The notes: generated from the sequence alone by a model not told the origin. Positions 38,958 to 48,402 are shown, counted from the stretch's first letter. The stretch is 64,000 bases of DNA from Microvirga thermotolerans (GCF_009363855.1 NZ_CP045423.1:1-64000); one strand, 5' to 3'. Made by a program: numbers and translations.

Positions 38958-39437
38958 ATGAACAACGCATTCGCATGGACCCGGCGAGCCTTCATCGCCG
39001 GACTGGCAGGAGCGGCCGTTGCGCCGCCGCTCCGCGCTGCTGAGGGATTGCCGAAGGTGGTGGTCACCAAAGATCCGAACTGCGGCTGCTGCTCCGGGTG
39101 GGCGGACCACCTGAAGCAGGCGGGCTTCCCGGTCGAGATCATCGAAACCTCTGAGATGAACGTCGTCAAGACGCGCCTGGGCGTGCCGCGGGCGCTCGCG
39201 TCCTGCCACACCGGCGAGGTTGGCGGTTATGTGATCGAAGGGCACGTGCCCGCCCCATCGATCAAGCGACTGCTCGCCGAGAGACATCAGGCAGTTGGGC
39301 TGGCTGTTCCCGGGATGCCGGTCGGATCGCCTGGAATGGAGGTCGAAGGCATGGAGTCCGACACCTATGAGGTGATCCTGTTCGGACCGTCTGGCCAGCG
39401 CTCCTTCGCGCGCTACCGGGGCGGCCAGGAAGCCTGA
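38958..39437 (+). CDS. DUF411 metal-binding exported protein
   Basis: A 159-residue protein with a Tat-like signal (WTRRAFIAGLAGAA), then DPNCGCCSGWADHLKQ, HTGEVGGYVIEGHVP and the Met-rich PGMPVGSPGMEVEGME. These are the hallmarks of DUF411 (CopG-like in copper loci), where Cys/His/Met ligate copper. AAGGAGAG precedes ATG 38958. It is the last gene of the Cu/Ag block, with a terminator 48 bp after the stop. Confidence 0.88.
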   Translation: MNNAFAWTRRAFIAGLAGAAVAPPLRAAEGLPKVVVTKDPNCGCCSGWADHLKQAGFPVEIIETSEMNVVKTRLGVPRALASCHTGEVGGYVIEGHVPAPSIKRLLAERHQAVGLAVPGMPVGSPGMEVEGMESDTYEVILFGPSGQRSFARYRGGQEA

Positions 39438-39484
39438 TCGCACCCGTGTCCGACAACACCCCGGCGTTGGGCGAGAGCGAAACA

Positions 39485-39512
39485 AGCCCCGCTTCGGCGG
39501 GGCTCCCTTCTT
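39485..39512 (+). terminator. intrinsic terminator of the Cu/Ag block
   Basis: A perfect 8-bp stem AGCCCCGC-ttcg-GCGGGGCT followed by CCCTTCTT. It separates the copper genes from the OLD/UvrD pair; the remaining 210 bases to 39722 show no gene. Confidence 0.75.
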
Positions 39513-39722
39513 CGGGCATGTGCCGGGACCCGTGGTCAGATCATATCCGTGACGGTCGTGAGACCACCCGAAGCCAAGCGACAAGACCGACGTTCGGTAT
39601 TGTGCCCTCCCAGCCACACCCAGGGCTTTTCCGCCGATCCTGTCAGTACATTGTCGACGGCAGCTTCACCGGTCGCATGCGCACGGATACCAGGGGGCAA
39701 ACATAATGGGGCATGCCTGCAC

Positions 39723-41429
39723 ATGGCACGGGTACGAGTCGTCGAGATCCGCAATTTCCGATCCATCAAAGAACTCAGCTGGGTGCCTTCGGCGGGCATC
39801 AATTGCCTCGTCGGCCCCGGCGACAGCGGCAAGTCGACGATCCTTGATGCGCTGGACTTGTGCTTAGGCGCCCGGCGCAACGCCACCTTCACCGACGCCG
39901 ACTTTCACAACCTGAACGTCGACGAACCCATCACCATCCTGGTCACCGTCGGCGAACTCGAAGACACGCAGAAGAATTTCGAGAGCTACGGGCTGTACCT
40001 CCGAGGGTTCAACAAGGACACAAGTGAGGTCGAGGATGAGCCTGCCGCCGGCCTAGAGACTGTGCTTACGATCAAGCTTGAGGTCCAAAGCGATCTGGAG
40101 CCGTCCTGGTGCCTTGTGTCGGACCGCGCCACCGCCCAAGGGCAATCACGCCTTCTGCCGTGGGCTGATCGCGTCAAGTTGGCACCAACGAGGATCGGAG
40201 CTGTCGCGCATCATAACCTGGGATGGCAGCGGGGCTCCGTTCTCAACCGTGTCTCGACCGAGCGCGCGGACGCGTCGTCGGCCTTGGCCAAGGCCGCACG
40301 GGATGCCCGCGCGGCCTTTGGCCAGGAAGCGGAAACACAACTTGGCTCCACGCTGGGGATCGTGGCCAATACAGCAAGAGAGCTCGGCATTCCGGTAGGG
40401 CCGTCCGTGAAGGCCATGCTTGACGCGCATTCCGTTTCATTTGTCGGCGGCACGATTTCGCTGCACGACGACGGTGGCGTACCGCTCCGTGGCCTTGGCA
40501 TCGGCTCGACGCGCCTGCTCATCGCGGGGCTGCAGCGCAAGGCAGCCGAACGGTCAACGATCATCCTCGTGGACGAGCTTGAACACGGACTTGAGCCGCA
40601 TCGGATCATCCGGTTCGTCAATTCCCTGGGCTCGAAGGAGCGCGAGCCGCCCCTGCAGGTCTTCGCGACGAGCCACTCGCCCGTCGCCTTGAGCGAACTC
40701 TCGGTGGATCAGCTCAATGTCGTCCGCCGGTCGGCCGTGCGACACCAAATCCTGCGGTCCAGCGCGGAGGACGACATTCAGGGGACGGTCCGATCCTATC
40801 CGGGAGCGTTCCTCGCGACCTCCATCTATGTTTGCGAGGGGGCAAGCGAAGTGGGGTTGCTGCGGGGCCTCGACCAGCACCTGGTGGCGGCGCGGGGCCA
40901 AACGTCCCTCTTTGCGTCGGGCGCGTTCCTCGTGGACATCGGCGGAGCCCAAAAGATCTACCGTGGGGCGGAGGCCTTCCGCAAGTTGGGCTACCGCGTC
41001 GCGGTCCTTCGGGACGACGATATCCAACCCACGCCGGAAGCCGAGCAAGCGTTCACGGCCGCAGGCGGGCAGCTCTTTGTGTGGCGGGGCGGCCGCACGA
41101 CGGAGGACGAGCTCTTCCTCAGCCTCTCCGATGCGGGGGTGCGGAAGCTGGTGGCGTTGGCTGTCGACCTGCACGGGGATGATACGGTCGACAGCCATAT
41201 CCGTTCCGCGGACAGGCGCTTCGCTCTGGCGTCGGTCGCAGGAGTGATCAGCACCGACCTGAGGATCACCCTCGGCAAAGCCGCGAAGGGCAAGAAATCG
41301 GCTTGGTTCAAATCCGTCACCGATATGGAGACGGTCGGGCGGGAGATCGTGGCGCCCGACCTGCCGCAGGCCGACGCAACCTTCGTCCAGACAATCGCAT
41401 CACTGATCGGATGGGCTTCCCATGGCTGA
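39723..41429 (+). CDS. OLD-family ATPase/TOPRIM nuclease (GajA-like)
   Basis: A 568-residue protein. The N-terminal ABC ATPase has Walker A GPGDSGKST (31-39), the signature LGIGSTRLLIAGL and Walker B IILVDELEHGL, then the switch His in FATSHSP. The C-terminal TOPRIM domain has IYVCEGASEVGLL (Glu), VLRDDDI (DxD) and RTTEDELF. This is a class 2 OLD protein next to a UvrD-type helicase, the composition of Gabija GajA (nickase) and GajB. ATG 39723 starts the fold directly. Defence is inferred from pairing and mobile context. Confidence 0.85.
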   Translation: MARVRVVEIRNFRSIKELSWVPSAGINCLVGPGDSGKSTILDALDLCLGARRNATFTDADFHNLNVDEPITILVTVGELEDTQKNFESYGLYLRGFNKDTSEVEDEPAAGLETVLTIKLEVQSDLEPSWCLVSDRATAQGQSRLLPWADRVKLAPTRIGAVAHHNLGWQRGSVLNRVSTERADASSALAKAARDARAAFGQEAETQLGSTLGIVANTARELGIPVGPSVKAMLDAHSVSFVGGTISLHDDGGVPLRGLGIGSTRLLIAGLQRKAAERSTIILVDELEHGLEPHRIIRFVNSLGSKEREPPLQVFATSHSPVALSELSVDQLNVVRRSAVRHQILRSSAEDDIQGTVRSYPGAFLATSIYVCEGASEVGLLRGLDQHLVAARGQTSLFASGAFLVDIGGAQKIYRGAEAFRKLGYRVAVLRDDDIQPTPEAEQAFTAAGGQLFVWRGGRTTEDELFLSLSDAGVRKLVALAVDLHGDDTVDSHIRSADRRFALASVAGVISTDLRITLGKAAKGKKSAWFKSVTDMETVGREIVAPDLPQADATFVQTIASLIGWASHG

Positions 41430-42855
41430 CGCGGACATCGATCTCCTCAGTGTCAGGCTGGGCTCCGTCACCGCCCCGGCTGGGTGCGGGAAGACGCAAC
41501 TGATTGCGTCGACGCTGGCCCGGTGCGGGGATGACAAGCCGGTCTTGGTGCTCACACACACCAACGCTGGTGTGGCGGCGCTGCGGAGCAGGCTCGACCG
41601 TCTTGGCATCCCGGCCAAGCGGTACCGCCTGTCGACCATCGATGGCTGGTCGATGCGCCTGATCTCGACGTTCCCGGCCCGGAGCGCCATCGACCCGGCT
41701 GTTCTGATGCTCCAGAACCCCAGGAACGATTATCCCGCGATCCGCAACGCCGCCCATGCGCTGCTCGAAAGCGGCCATGTGAACGATGTGCTCGCGGCCA
41801 CTTATTCCCGCATCATCGTGGACGAATATCAGGACTGCTCCGTCCCGCAGCATTGCATCGTCGGGCATGCGTCAACGGTGCTGCCGACGTGCGTCTTGGG
41901 TGATCCCTTGCAATCGATCTTCGGGTTCAAGGGTGTGCCCATGCCTGATTGGGACGAGCATGTCCGCGCGCACTTCCCCGAGATCGGGGTCCTGTCCGAG
42001 CCATGGCGCTGGATCCGCGCGGGCACGGAACACTTTGGGCGCTGGCTGCTCGACGTCAGAGAAAAGCTCCTGAACCGGGAACGGATCGACCTGCGGAACG
42101 CGCCGGCGGAGGTGACCTGGGTGCACCTCGACGGGACAGACGATGAAAAGCTGCGTCTGGCGGCCGCCCGAACCAAGGGGTTGTCCGCGGACGACCGGGT
42201 CCTGGTGATCGGCTACAGCACCAAGCCCGCCGCTCAGCAGGACATCGCGCGGCGGACGCCCGGAGCCCAGGCCATTGAGGCCGTGGACCTCAAGGATCTC
42301 ACCCAGTTCGCCGGCAGGCTGAACCTCCATCATGCCGACGCCCTCGACATCGTGGCCACCTTCGCCCAGTCGGTCATGTCGAACGTCGGCGCGGCCGATT
42401 ACATCCGACGGGTGGACTCCCTGCGCCGGGGAACGGCGCGCCTCGCGGCGAGCGCGGCGGAGCAGGCCGGCTTGAACTTCGTTGCCACCCCCTCATACAG
42501 CGGCGTGGCCGACGTGCTGGTGGAGATCGGCAAGACCCCAGGCGTGATCACCTATCGGTCCGGCATGCTGCGGGCGTGCCTCAAAGCCCTTCAAATGTGC
42601 CATGCCTCCGGCGGATCGCTTTCGTTCCACGACGCTGCCGTCCATGTCCGCGAGCAGAGCCGGCTCCTGGGTCGTGCGCTTCCCCGGCGCGCGGTTGGCA
42701 GCAATCTGCTGCTCAAGGGGCTGGAGGGCGAGGTCGCCGTGATCCTGGACGCGGATGAGCTCGATGCCCGTCACCTCTATGTGTCGATGACCCGGGGATC
42801 GACATCCCTTGTCATCTGTTCCCGGAGCCAAGTGCTCAACCCACATGTGAACTAA
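41422..42855 (+). CDS. UvrD-like helicase (GajB-like)
   Basis: A 477-residue SF1 helicase with motif I APAGCGKTQL, Ia TLVLTHTNAG-like (VLVLTHTNAGVAAL), II IIVDEYQDCS, III LGDPLQSIFGF, and C-terminal motifs including LLKGLEGEVAVILDA and YVSMTRGSTSLVI. It overlaps the OLD-type gene by 8 bp, as in Gabija. It is small for UvrD, like GajB (about 490 residues). A likely partner that activates the nuclease on phage infection; inferred. Confidence 0.85.
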   Translation: MADADIDLLSVRLGSVTAPAGCGKTQLIASTLARCGDDKPVLVLTHTNAGVAALRSRLDRLGIPAKRYRLSTIDGWSMRLISTFPARSAIDPAVLMLQNPRNDYPAIRNAAHALLESGHVNDVLAATYSRIIVDEYQDCSVPQHCIVGHASTVLPTCVLGDPLQSIFGFKGVPMPDWDEHVRAHFPEIGVLSEPWRWIRAGTEHFGRWLLDVREKLLNRERIDLRNAPAEVTWVHLDGTDDEKLRLAAARTKGLSADDRVLVIGYSTKPAAQQDIARRTPGAQAIEAVDLKDLTQFAGRLNLHHADALDIVATFAQSVMSNVGAADYIRRVDSLRRGTARLAASAAEQAGLNFVATPSYSGVADVLVEIGKTPGVITYRSGMLRACLKALQMCHASGGSLSFHDAAVHVREQSRLLGRALPRRAVGSNLLLKGLEGEVAVILDADELDARHLYVSMTRGSTSLVICSRSQVLNPHVN

Positions 42856-42992
42856 CCTTGCCACACGCACTGCCCCTTCTGGCAGGGGGCTGGATCGTGA
42901 GCAGGCCCTGGGCTGGCCGGGCACGTGGCGCAAGGGCATGGATGATCCCGCGCTGGGATCGGCAGGTCCTCCTATGGCTCAGTGGCGTGCCC

Positions 42993-43346
42993 TCAGGGAC
43001 CGTTGGCAAGCCGAAGGAGCGTGCCAAGGTCACAGCCGAAGTCGTCGAACTCCTCGTCGAGCACTCCCTCGATGGAATGGCCCAGGTCCATGACGTCGTG
43101 TGAGTGATCGACGTCATGGACCACCTCCCGGCGGGACCGTCCCGGCTGCCCGACCGGAGCGCGCGTTCTCGCGACGGACGCGACCGGCTGCGGTCGACGT
43201 GCGGGGGCGGTGGTTCCCCGAGCCGTCAGCGGTAACCCTTGAGGCACTTGGGGACGGTTCGCGTAGGAACCAGCGCCCGTGCTGGGTGAAGGAGCCCCGG
43301 GCGTGATGACCAAGGCACGGACGATGTTCTTCGCAGCAGATGGCAT
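42993..43346 (-). CDS. small hypothetical protein, end of the XRE/ParA-like module
   Basis: A 117-residue protein from ATG 43346, with AGGAGG 7 nt upstream (a strong ribosome site). The N-terminal half is Pro/Ala-rich; the C-terminal part is acidic (HDVMDLGHSIEGVLDEEFDDFGCDL). No family recognised. It follows the ParA-like protein A gene by 40 bp on the same strand. Confidence 0.55.
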   Translation of the reverse strand: MPSAAKNIVRALVITPGAPSPSTGAGSYANRPQVPQGLPLTARGTTAPARRPQPVASVARTRAPVGQPGRSRREVVHDVDHSHDVMDLGHSIEGVLDEEFDDFGCDLGTLLRLANGP

Positions 43347-43386
43347 GGGTGATCCTCCTATGGTTTGAAGCGTCAGGCTTTGCAGG

Positions 43387-44346
43387 TTACGAGCGGCGCA
43401 GTGACGGCTTGGCATCGCGGAGGGTGAACGGAGGGGTACGCCGATGGAGTTCGCGCGCAATGGCCGTCCGGCGAGCAGGGCGGCTGGAACCAGCCGTCTG
43501 CCTTGACGCAGTTCGAGCCGACAGAAAGGGGTGCCGGCAATCCGTGTCAGGGCGGCGGGATGCTCCCCTTGCGGCGGGAACGGTGCGGTGGGTGTCCGAC
43601 AGCCACTCGAACATGTCCGCGAGCGCTGACAGTTTCTCGCCAAGGCGGCGGTCCTCCAGGCTTGGACCGGGGTCCAGCATGTCGGCGAGCCCTGCCCTGT
43701 CGAGGCAATCGGCAAACGGATCGGCGGCCGCGGCTTCCAGGGCGGCGGCCAGCAGGACCCCATGCCGCAGAATGGAGGGCGCCGGCGATCCGCCCATCAG
43801 CGCCGCGGTGTCGGCCCGGCGCAGGAGAGGCATCGCGAGGGGAAGAACGCGGGTCGACTGGTGCCTCGTCGACACCGTGCGTTCCTCCGGGGCGTCTCCC
43901 ATGGCATCCGCAACAGTGTGGTAGCCACAGGCAAGAAGCCAATGCGGCACCTCCCGGCCGGACGGGGAAGCGCTCCTGAGCCTGTGGACAGCCTTCTTCA
44001 TCGCGGCGGTCCCCATGAAGGTAGCGCCACATGGCAGCACGGGCAGATGGCGGCAGGACGCCAGCAGCGGCGAGCGTATGAGATGCAGGGGAGCGGCCAG
44101 GATCAGATCGCCGTCCTCCTCCTCCACCTGGTCGAGCAGCCGTCGCAGATCGGCGGGCGGGCGGCTCCCTGCATCGACCCGCACGACCGGGATGGATGGC
44201 GCTGTCGAGGGAGCACTCAGTCCGGTGGCACCGGGGTGCGTGAACTGGACCAGCGTCGCCCACCTGTCGACGGTGGCAAGGCCGCGGGCGGTCAGCAGCG
44301 CCGCATGGGATGCGGATGTATCGTCCGCGAAGAACGCAACGATCAT
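43387..44346 (-). CDS. ParA/MinD-like protein with degenerate P-loop, paralogue A
   Basis: A 319-residue protein. The start MIVAFFADDTSASHAALLTARGLA has the hydrophobic strand and helix of a ParA/MinD-type NTPase, but the Lys and Gly of a Walker A loop are missing. Shared blocks with 49853-50935 are HWLLACGYH / PWLLGCGRS and RVLPLAMPLL...LRHGVLLAAAL / RVLPLTLPLL...LRSGVLLTAAL. So the pair are paralogues, about one-third identical over those blocks by eye. A nucleotide-independent scaffold or sensor is possible. The fold call is tentative. Its promoter region carries two operator-like dyads (44448-44484). Confidence 0.45.
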   Translation of the reverse strand: MIVAFFADDTSASHAALLTARGLATVDRWATLVQFTHPGATGLSAPSTAPSIPVVRVDAGSRPPADLRRLLDQVEEEDGDLILAAPLHLIRSPLLASCRHLPVLPCGATFMGTAAMKKAVHRLRSASPSGREVPHWLLACGYHTVADAMGDAPEERTVSTRHQSTRVLPLAMPLLRRADTAALMGGSPAPSILRHGVLLAAALEAAAADPFADCLDRAGLADMLDPGPSLEDRRLGEKLSALADMFEWLSDTHRTVPAARGASRRPDTDCRHPFLSARTASRQTAGSSRPARRTAIARELHRRTPPFTLRDAKPSLRRS

Positions 44347-44447
44347 GGTACCTCTCCAGCCCCCTGGTGCGCTGGTTCGCCCTCTTGTGTCGGGTCGATG
44401 TCCCAGTGCGTCTGGTGCAGGCACGCCCTTTTCGAGCGTGTAAGAAT

Positions 44448-44484
44448 TATATCATTGATATATCTCTAGTGACTAGAGGGTCAG
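44448..44484 (-). promoter_or_regulatory. double operator upstream of ParA-like A
   Basis: Two dyads side by side: TATATCATTGATATA (44448-44462), related to the XRE boxes at 51036 and 51667, and CTCTAGTGACTAGAG (44464-44478), with -35-like CTGACC (44479-44484), related to the MerR boxes. The first would cover the -10 region. This suggests dual control; both assignments are inferred from similarity. Confidence 0.55.
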
Positions 44485-45389
44485 GCGAACAGCGTCGCCG
44501 CTTGGTTACCAAGAGGTTGCCGCCGGGTCCGAGCACCCCGGGTTTGCCGGCGCCGAAGCGCTGCGAGGCCCCGGGCCGGTGGGACAGGCGTCACAGGTGT
44601 TGCGGCAACGGCCGGAGCGGCAACAAGCATCGGGGACGGACGATCCGACGACTGCCAGCGGTCGAGAAACTCGCCCAGGTGCGGGCGTTCCGCCCTCCCC
44701 GCCTCCAGGCAGCCGACGAGACTTTCCATGCTGGCGTTGTGCCCGGCCGCATCGATCCGCCCGGTGAGGAATGCCCAGCGAACGTACAGGGCATAGAGGT
44801 TCAGCACGTCCCCTTCGCAATAGGCCCTGACCTGCTCGATGTCACCCCGCTCGACCATGGCCTCGACCTCGGAGCCGTGACCGCCGATCTTGCCGGGCAG
44901 GCCCATCGCGAGGGCCGCCTCGTCCAGGCCCATCCGCGCGCTCGCGCCATAGTCGGAGAGCACCTCCATCAGGTCGCAGTGCCAGTCGGGCGCAAAACGC
45001 TGGGCGTAGTTGTTCCACCGGTTGCCGCGCTGGCTCCAGGCCTCGGCGGTGATGCCGTGGATCAGGGAGCGCAGCTGCAGGACGGCGACGTCAAACGCCC
45101 GTCCGTTCCAGGTCACCATCCGCATGTTCCGCTGCGCGAAGTGGCGCCAGAACGCGGTGAGGATGCGCCGCTCGTCCCAGTCGGCGCGTCCGCCCGAGCG
45201 GCAGCACTCGACGATGTAGCGCTCACGGTCGGTGCTTTCGTCGCGCTCGATCCGTGCTTCCACGAACGAGATCGCAACGACGCGGTGCCAGATCGGTTTC
45301 GGAAACTTGTCGGCGGGCCAGTCCGCGGGAATGAGATCGCGGTCCGGAACGGTTTCAATGTCGAGGCAGATCAGGCGGTCGTGCTGCAT
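44481..45389 (-). CDS. PolB-type 3'-5' exonuclease
   Basis: About 302 residues from ATG 45389 (GGAG 6 nt upstream; ATG 45401 is possible). It has an RNase H-fold DEDD exonuclease: CLDIETVPDRDLI (D, E), MVTWNGRAFDVAVLQL (D) and YCEGDVLNLYALYVRW (D). This matches the family of predicted exonucleases related to DNA polymerase B (PF10108). It sits between the decayed phosphoesterase and ParA-like A. The C-terminus adds a Pro/Ala-rich tail. Substrate unknown. Confidence 0.82.
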   Translation of the reverse strand: MQHDRLICLDIETVPDRDLIPADWPADKFPKPIWHRVVAISFVEARIERDESTDRERYIVECCRSGGRADWDERRILTAFWRHFAQRNMRMVTWNGRAFDVAVLQLRSLIHGITAEAWSQRGNRWNNYAQRFAPDWHCDLMEVLSDYGASARMGLDEAALAMGLPGKIGGHGSEVEAMVERGDIEQVRAYCEGDVLNLYALYVRWAFLTGRIDAAGHNASMESLVGCLEAGRAERPHLGEFLDRWQSSDRPSPMLVAAPAVAATPVTPVPPARGLAALRRRQTRGARTRRQPLGNQAATLFA

Positions 45390-45482
45390 CGTGGACTCCA
45401 TGGTGAAGGACAGCGGTGTCAGGGGTGACGAAGTGGCCGTTGAAGGAAAGGCGACCGGGCAGGTGCAGGTGGGGCGAGCGGC

Positions 45483-46520
45483 TCAGACCTCGACAATGAA
45501 CCCAGGGCTGGGAGCGTCGGTGTGCCCGGTGCCACCGGGATTGCTCACGACACGGGTTTTTCCGACCCTGTAGTCGGCGGCATCCGCCACGTGTCCGTGG
45601 ACCCACAGCGCGGGAGCGCCCCAGCTCCGCATGATCGGCTCCAGATCGGACGCATGGGCTGTGGGCAGCCAGCGCTCCGTGGAGCACCAGCCGATCCAGT
45701 CGTCGGGAAGGGAGCGCCGGGATGGGGCGTGATGGGTCAGCACGACGGCCCGGTCGCCCGGTCGCACGCCGGTGATCATCGACACCGGGGACGGGCGAAT
45801 GCCGTGCTCCTGGCAGACAATGCTGCCGAGGACGTCTTCGATGTAGGCACGTGACCGCGCGTGCGCGCCGGCGGCCACGTGCGGTGACCAAGACCGTTGT
45901 TGCGTCAGGATGATGCGCTGACAATCTGGCCACGAGCCGCGCGCAAAGCCACGTGCAACGGTGGCCCGGTCGGCGCCATTGAGGCCCCAATCGGTCCACA
46001 GCGTTGCACCGACGACGTGCACGCCCCGTCCCTGCCTGTCGACGAGGCTGGCGGTTTCGTCCGAGAGCAGCGTGATGCCAGTGTTGCGCGCGAACTCGCG
46101 GCCGCGGGCCAAGGTCTCGGCCATCGGGCGCCCGTTCCAGTACTCCTCGTTGCCCGGGACCATGATGATGGGGTGATCGCGGCAACGGCTGCGCAAGGAG
46201 CGGTCGACCCACCGCAGCGCCTCCTCCAGATCCGAGGCCACGCCGCCCGCGATCAGGACCGCATCGCAGTCCGGCAGATGGTCCGACAGCGTGAAGGGCG
46301 GGAGGCGTCCGTCATCAACGTGCAGGTCGGACATGATCCAGAACCGCATGCCGTGGCCTGGTTCGATCTTGGGACCCGCGGGTGCCGACCTGGCGGCCGA
46401 GCGCCCGCGGGAGGCGTCGTGGGTGGGCCGGCGCAGGGGAGCGGCCGGCGTGCCGGGAGTGGGTTTCGGGATCGGAGGAATGGTTCTTGGCTTCGGCGTG
46501 GTCCGAGGTGCGTCAGTCAT
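45483..46520 (-). CDS. metallophosphoesterase-fold protein with decayed active site
   Basis: About 345 residues from ATG 46520. A Pro-rich N-terminal 55 residues precede the calcineurin-like fold: MRFWIMSDLHVDDG, then LIAGGVASD (GDxx changed to GGVA), VPGNEEYWN (GNHE changed to GNEE), VLTHHAPSRRS and WVHGHVADA (GHxH changed to GHVA). Against its paralogue at 48403-49191 (GDIGE, GNHEF, GHMHA) it lacks Asp, His and the last His ligands. It is probably non-catalytic, perhaps a regulatory partner of the intact enzyme. Confidence 0.75.
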   Translation of the reverse strand: MTDAPRTTPKPRTIPPIPKPTPGTPAAPLRRPTHDASRGRSAARSAPAGPKIEPGHGMRFWIMSDLHVDDGRLPPFTLSDHLPDCDAVLIAGGVASDLEEALRWVDRSLRSRCRDHPIIMVPGNEEYWNGRPMAETLARGREFARNTGITLLSDETASLVDRQGRGVHVVGATLWTDWGLNGADRATVARGFARGSWPDCQRIILTQQRSWSPHVAAGAHARSRAYIEDVLGSIVCQEHGIRPSPVSMITGVRPGDRAVVLTHHAPSRRSLPDDWIGWCSTERWLPTAHASDLEPIMRSWGAPALWVHGHVADAADYRVGKTRVVSNPGGTGHTDAPSPGFIVEV

Positions 46521-46593
46521 TCTCGCGAGGTCTCTGCCATTGGGCTTTGGGCCGCAGGAGTTCAGCCGGTCGGGATCAAGGGAGGGGAAAGCG

Positions 46594-48312
46594 TCACTGC
46601 GGCCTTGCAAGGCCGGCGTGTTCGCGGACCCGCAGGACCGCGTCGACCATTCGCCGAAGCCTGCGAACGGAGCCACCCTGCCAGCGCGTGCGGAGGGCAT
46701 CCCGTTCGATGCCGTCCAACGGCGGAAAGTAGCGCGCATCCAGTCCCCGCTCGCGGGCGATGTCCTCGACCAGGGCGGGCAGAAGGGCGTCCAGGTGCTC
46801 GGGACCTGGCTCGGGAAAGGACAGGACGGCGCGGAAGCGGTCGAGCAGAGGACCAGGGAGACGCCAGACTTCGTTCGCGGTGCAGATCATGGACACCCAA
46901 GACAAGTCGAGGTCCGCCTGCAGGCAAGGGTCGGGAAAGTGGGCCGCCGTCTCCGGCTCCATCGCCTGCAGCATGGAATCCCACAGCCGGCCGTAATCCG
47001 AGCGGGTCGGCGCCTTGTCGACCTCGTCCACAAGCAGCAGCGGATTCGCTTGCTGGAACCGGGCGATGGCCATGAAGGGGCGGCACGGCTCGGTCGAATA
47101 CCACCGCCGTTCGGTGCCGCCGAACGAGCCGCCTCCGTCGTTGGATCCATCCACGCGGAAGACACCCATGCCCAAGGCCTCGCCGAGACGCCTCACGAAA
47201 CGGCTTTTCCCCGACCCCGGCGCACCTTCGACCAGAAGGTGTCCGAGATGCAGATAAGGGCGACCGACAAGCCACCGCAATGTTTGGTCGATGACGGCCT
47301 CGGCCTGCGGGAACTCACGGAGCAGGGTCCGGCGGACCGCCGGCAGGTCGGGGGTGGCGACCAGGGGCAACGCAGCGCCGATGACGTGCTCGTAGCCGCG
47401 CCAAGCCTCCCTGCCCCGGCTGCTTCCTGTTTCGCCCGCGGACCGGCAGACGATCACATGGCCCTCTGGAGGCGGAGCGTCGGCCGGTGCCACGTCCGGC
47501 TGGGACGCCGGCGTTTGCGTGCTCTTTTCCTGCTCTCTGCGTCGGGCGAGGGCCGCCTTGCGCTCCGCGACGCGGCGGCGTTCCTCCGCCACCGCCAGGC
47601 GCTCGACCGGGCCGAGAACGAGATGGCCGGCCTTGAGGGCCACGGTCGCCAGTGTTTCGTAGGCATAGGCCTCCGGCACGCGTCCGACAGCCATGACTGA
47701 CAACCCTGTGCCCAAGCAGGCGACGTCCTTCTTGAGCCCGTTGTAGGCCGCGCCGAGCGCTTGGCGCCATTGCTGGGCAGCATCCATCCGGACGGCCGCA
47801 CTCGCCGGGAAGGTGGCGCCCATCTCAGGATCGTCGACCTGGGCAAGAAGGTCATCGAACGGGTTCGGCGCCTCCTCCTGGTCTCCCTCGGATGCCAGGA
47901 GGAGGCTCAGCCGCGCAAGGGCCGTTCCGACCTCGTCGAGCCGCTCCGCGTCGCGCCAGACCGCCAAGGCGAGGCGCATGGCGATGTCCCGTTCACCCGC
48001 GGGGCCGAGGAGCATGAGCAAGGCGTCTGCCACCTCCCGCGCCGCGGGCCGGTCGGTGAGGGCGGCAACCTCATCGAGCATGGAGCAGGTGCCAGCCAGC
48101 GGGATGTCCGCTGGCAGGCGGAGCGTTCCAAGGGCGGCGTCGAGGCAGCGCTGGACCGCCGCGCCAAGACCGGCGCCGAGCGCGCGGGCATCGGCAATGA
48201 GCTGCTTCGCGGGCTCGCCGTGGACGCCGTCGGCGTCGAGAGCCGTCCGGAGGACCCGGGGAAACGCCCGAAGCACGATGGATCGTGCCAGCGCGGGCTT
48301 GATACGTGACAT
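46594..48312 (-). CDS. Lon-like AAA+ ATPase without protease domain
   Basis: A 572-residue protein. A 300-residue helical N-terminal region ends in an Arg/Glu-rich coiled coil and a Pro-rich linker. It is followed by a AAA+ module with Walker A VEGAPGSGKSRF, pore-loop-like GGTERRWYSTEP, Walker B NPLLLVDEVDKAP, sensor 1 SMICTAN and Arg finger LLDRFRAVLSFPEP. The module resembles the Lon ATPase domain, but no S16 protease follows. It sits between the two phosphoesterase genes, in an apparent operon. A remodelling motor of the module is inferred. Confidence 0.8.
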   Translation of the reverse strand: MSRIKPALARSIVLRAFPRVLRTALDADGVHGEPAKQLIADARALGAGLGAAVQRCLDAALGTLRLPADIPLAGTCSMLDEVAALTDRPAAREVADALLMLLGPAGERDIAMRLALAVWRDAERLDEVGTALARLSLLLASEGDQEEAPNPFDDLLAQVDDPEMGATFPASAAVRMDAAQQWRQALGAAYNGLKKDVACLGTGLSVMAVGRVPEAYAYETLATVALKAGHLVLGPVERLAVAEERRRVAERKAALARRREQEKSTQTPASQPDVAPADAPPPEGHVIVCRSAGETGSSRGREAWRGYEHVIGAALPLVATPDLPAVRRTLLREFPQAEAVIDQTLRWLVGRPYLHLGHLLVEGAPGSGKSRFVRRLGEALGMGVFRVDGSNDGGGSFGGTERRWYSTEPCRPFMAIARFQQANPLLLVDEVDKAPTRSDYGRLWDSMLQAMEPETAAHFPDPCLQADLDLSWVSMICTANEVWRLPGPLLDRFRAVLSFPEPGPEHLDALLPALVEDIARERGLDARYFPPLDGIERDALRTRWQGGSVRRLRRMVDAVLRVREHAGLARPQ

Positions 48313-48402
48313 GGGGCAGCCTTGGTGTCGGGTGGACGGATCCGCAGTCCAACAGGGACGCGGATGGGCGAATTCGGTGCCTCTGATTGAGCGGGCCCCA
48401 GC

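Noticed and set aside
43503..43979. plus-strand frame within ParA-like A
   Set aside because: Arg/Pro/Gly-rich product opposite a gene with a strong ribosome site downstream and a paralogue.
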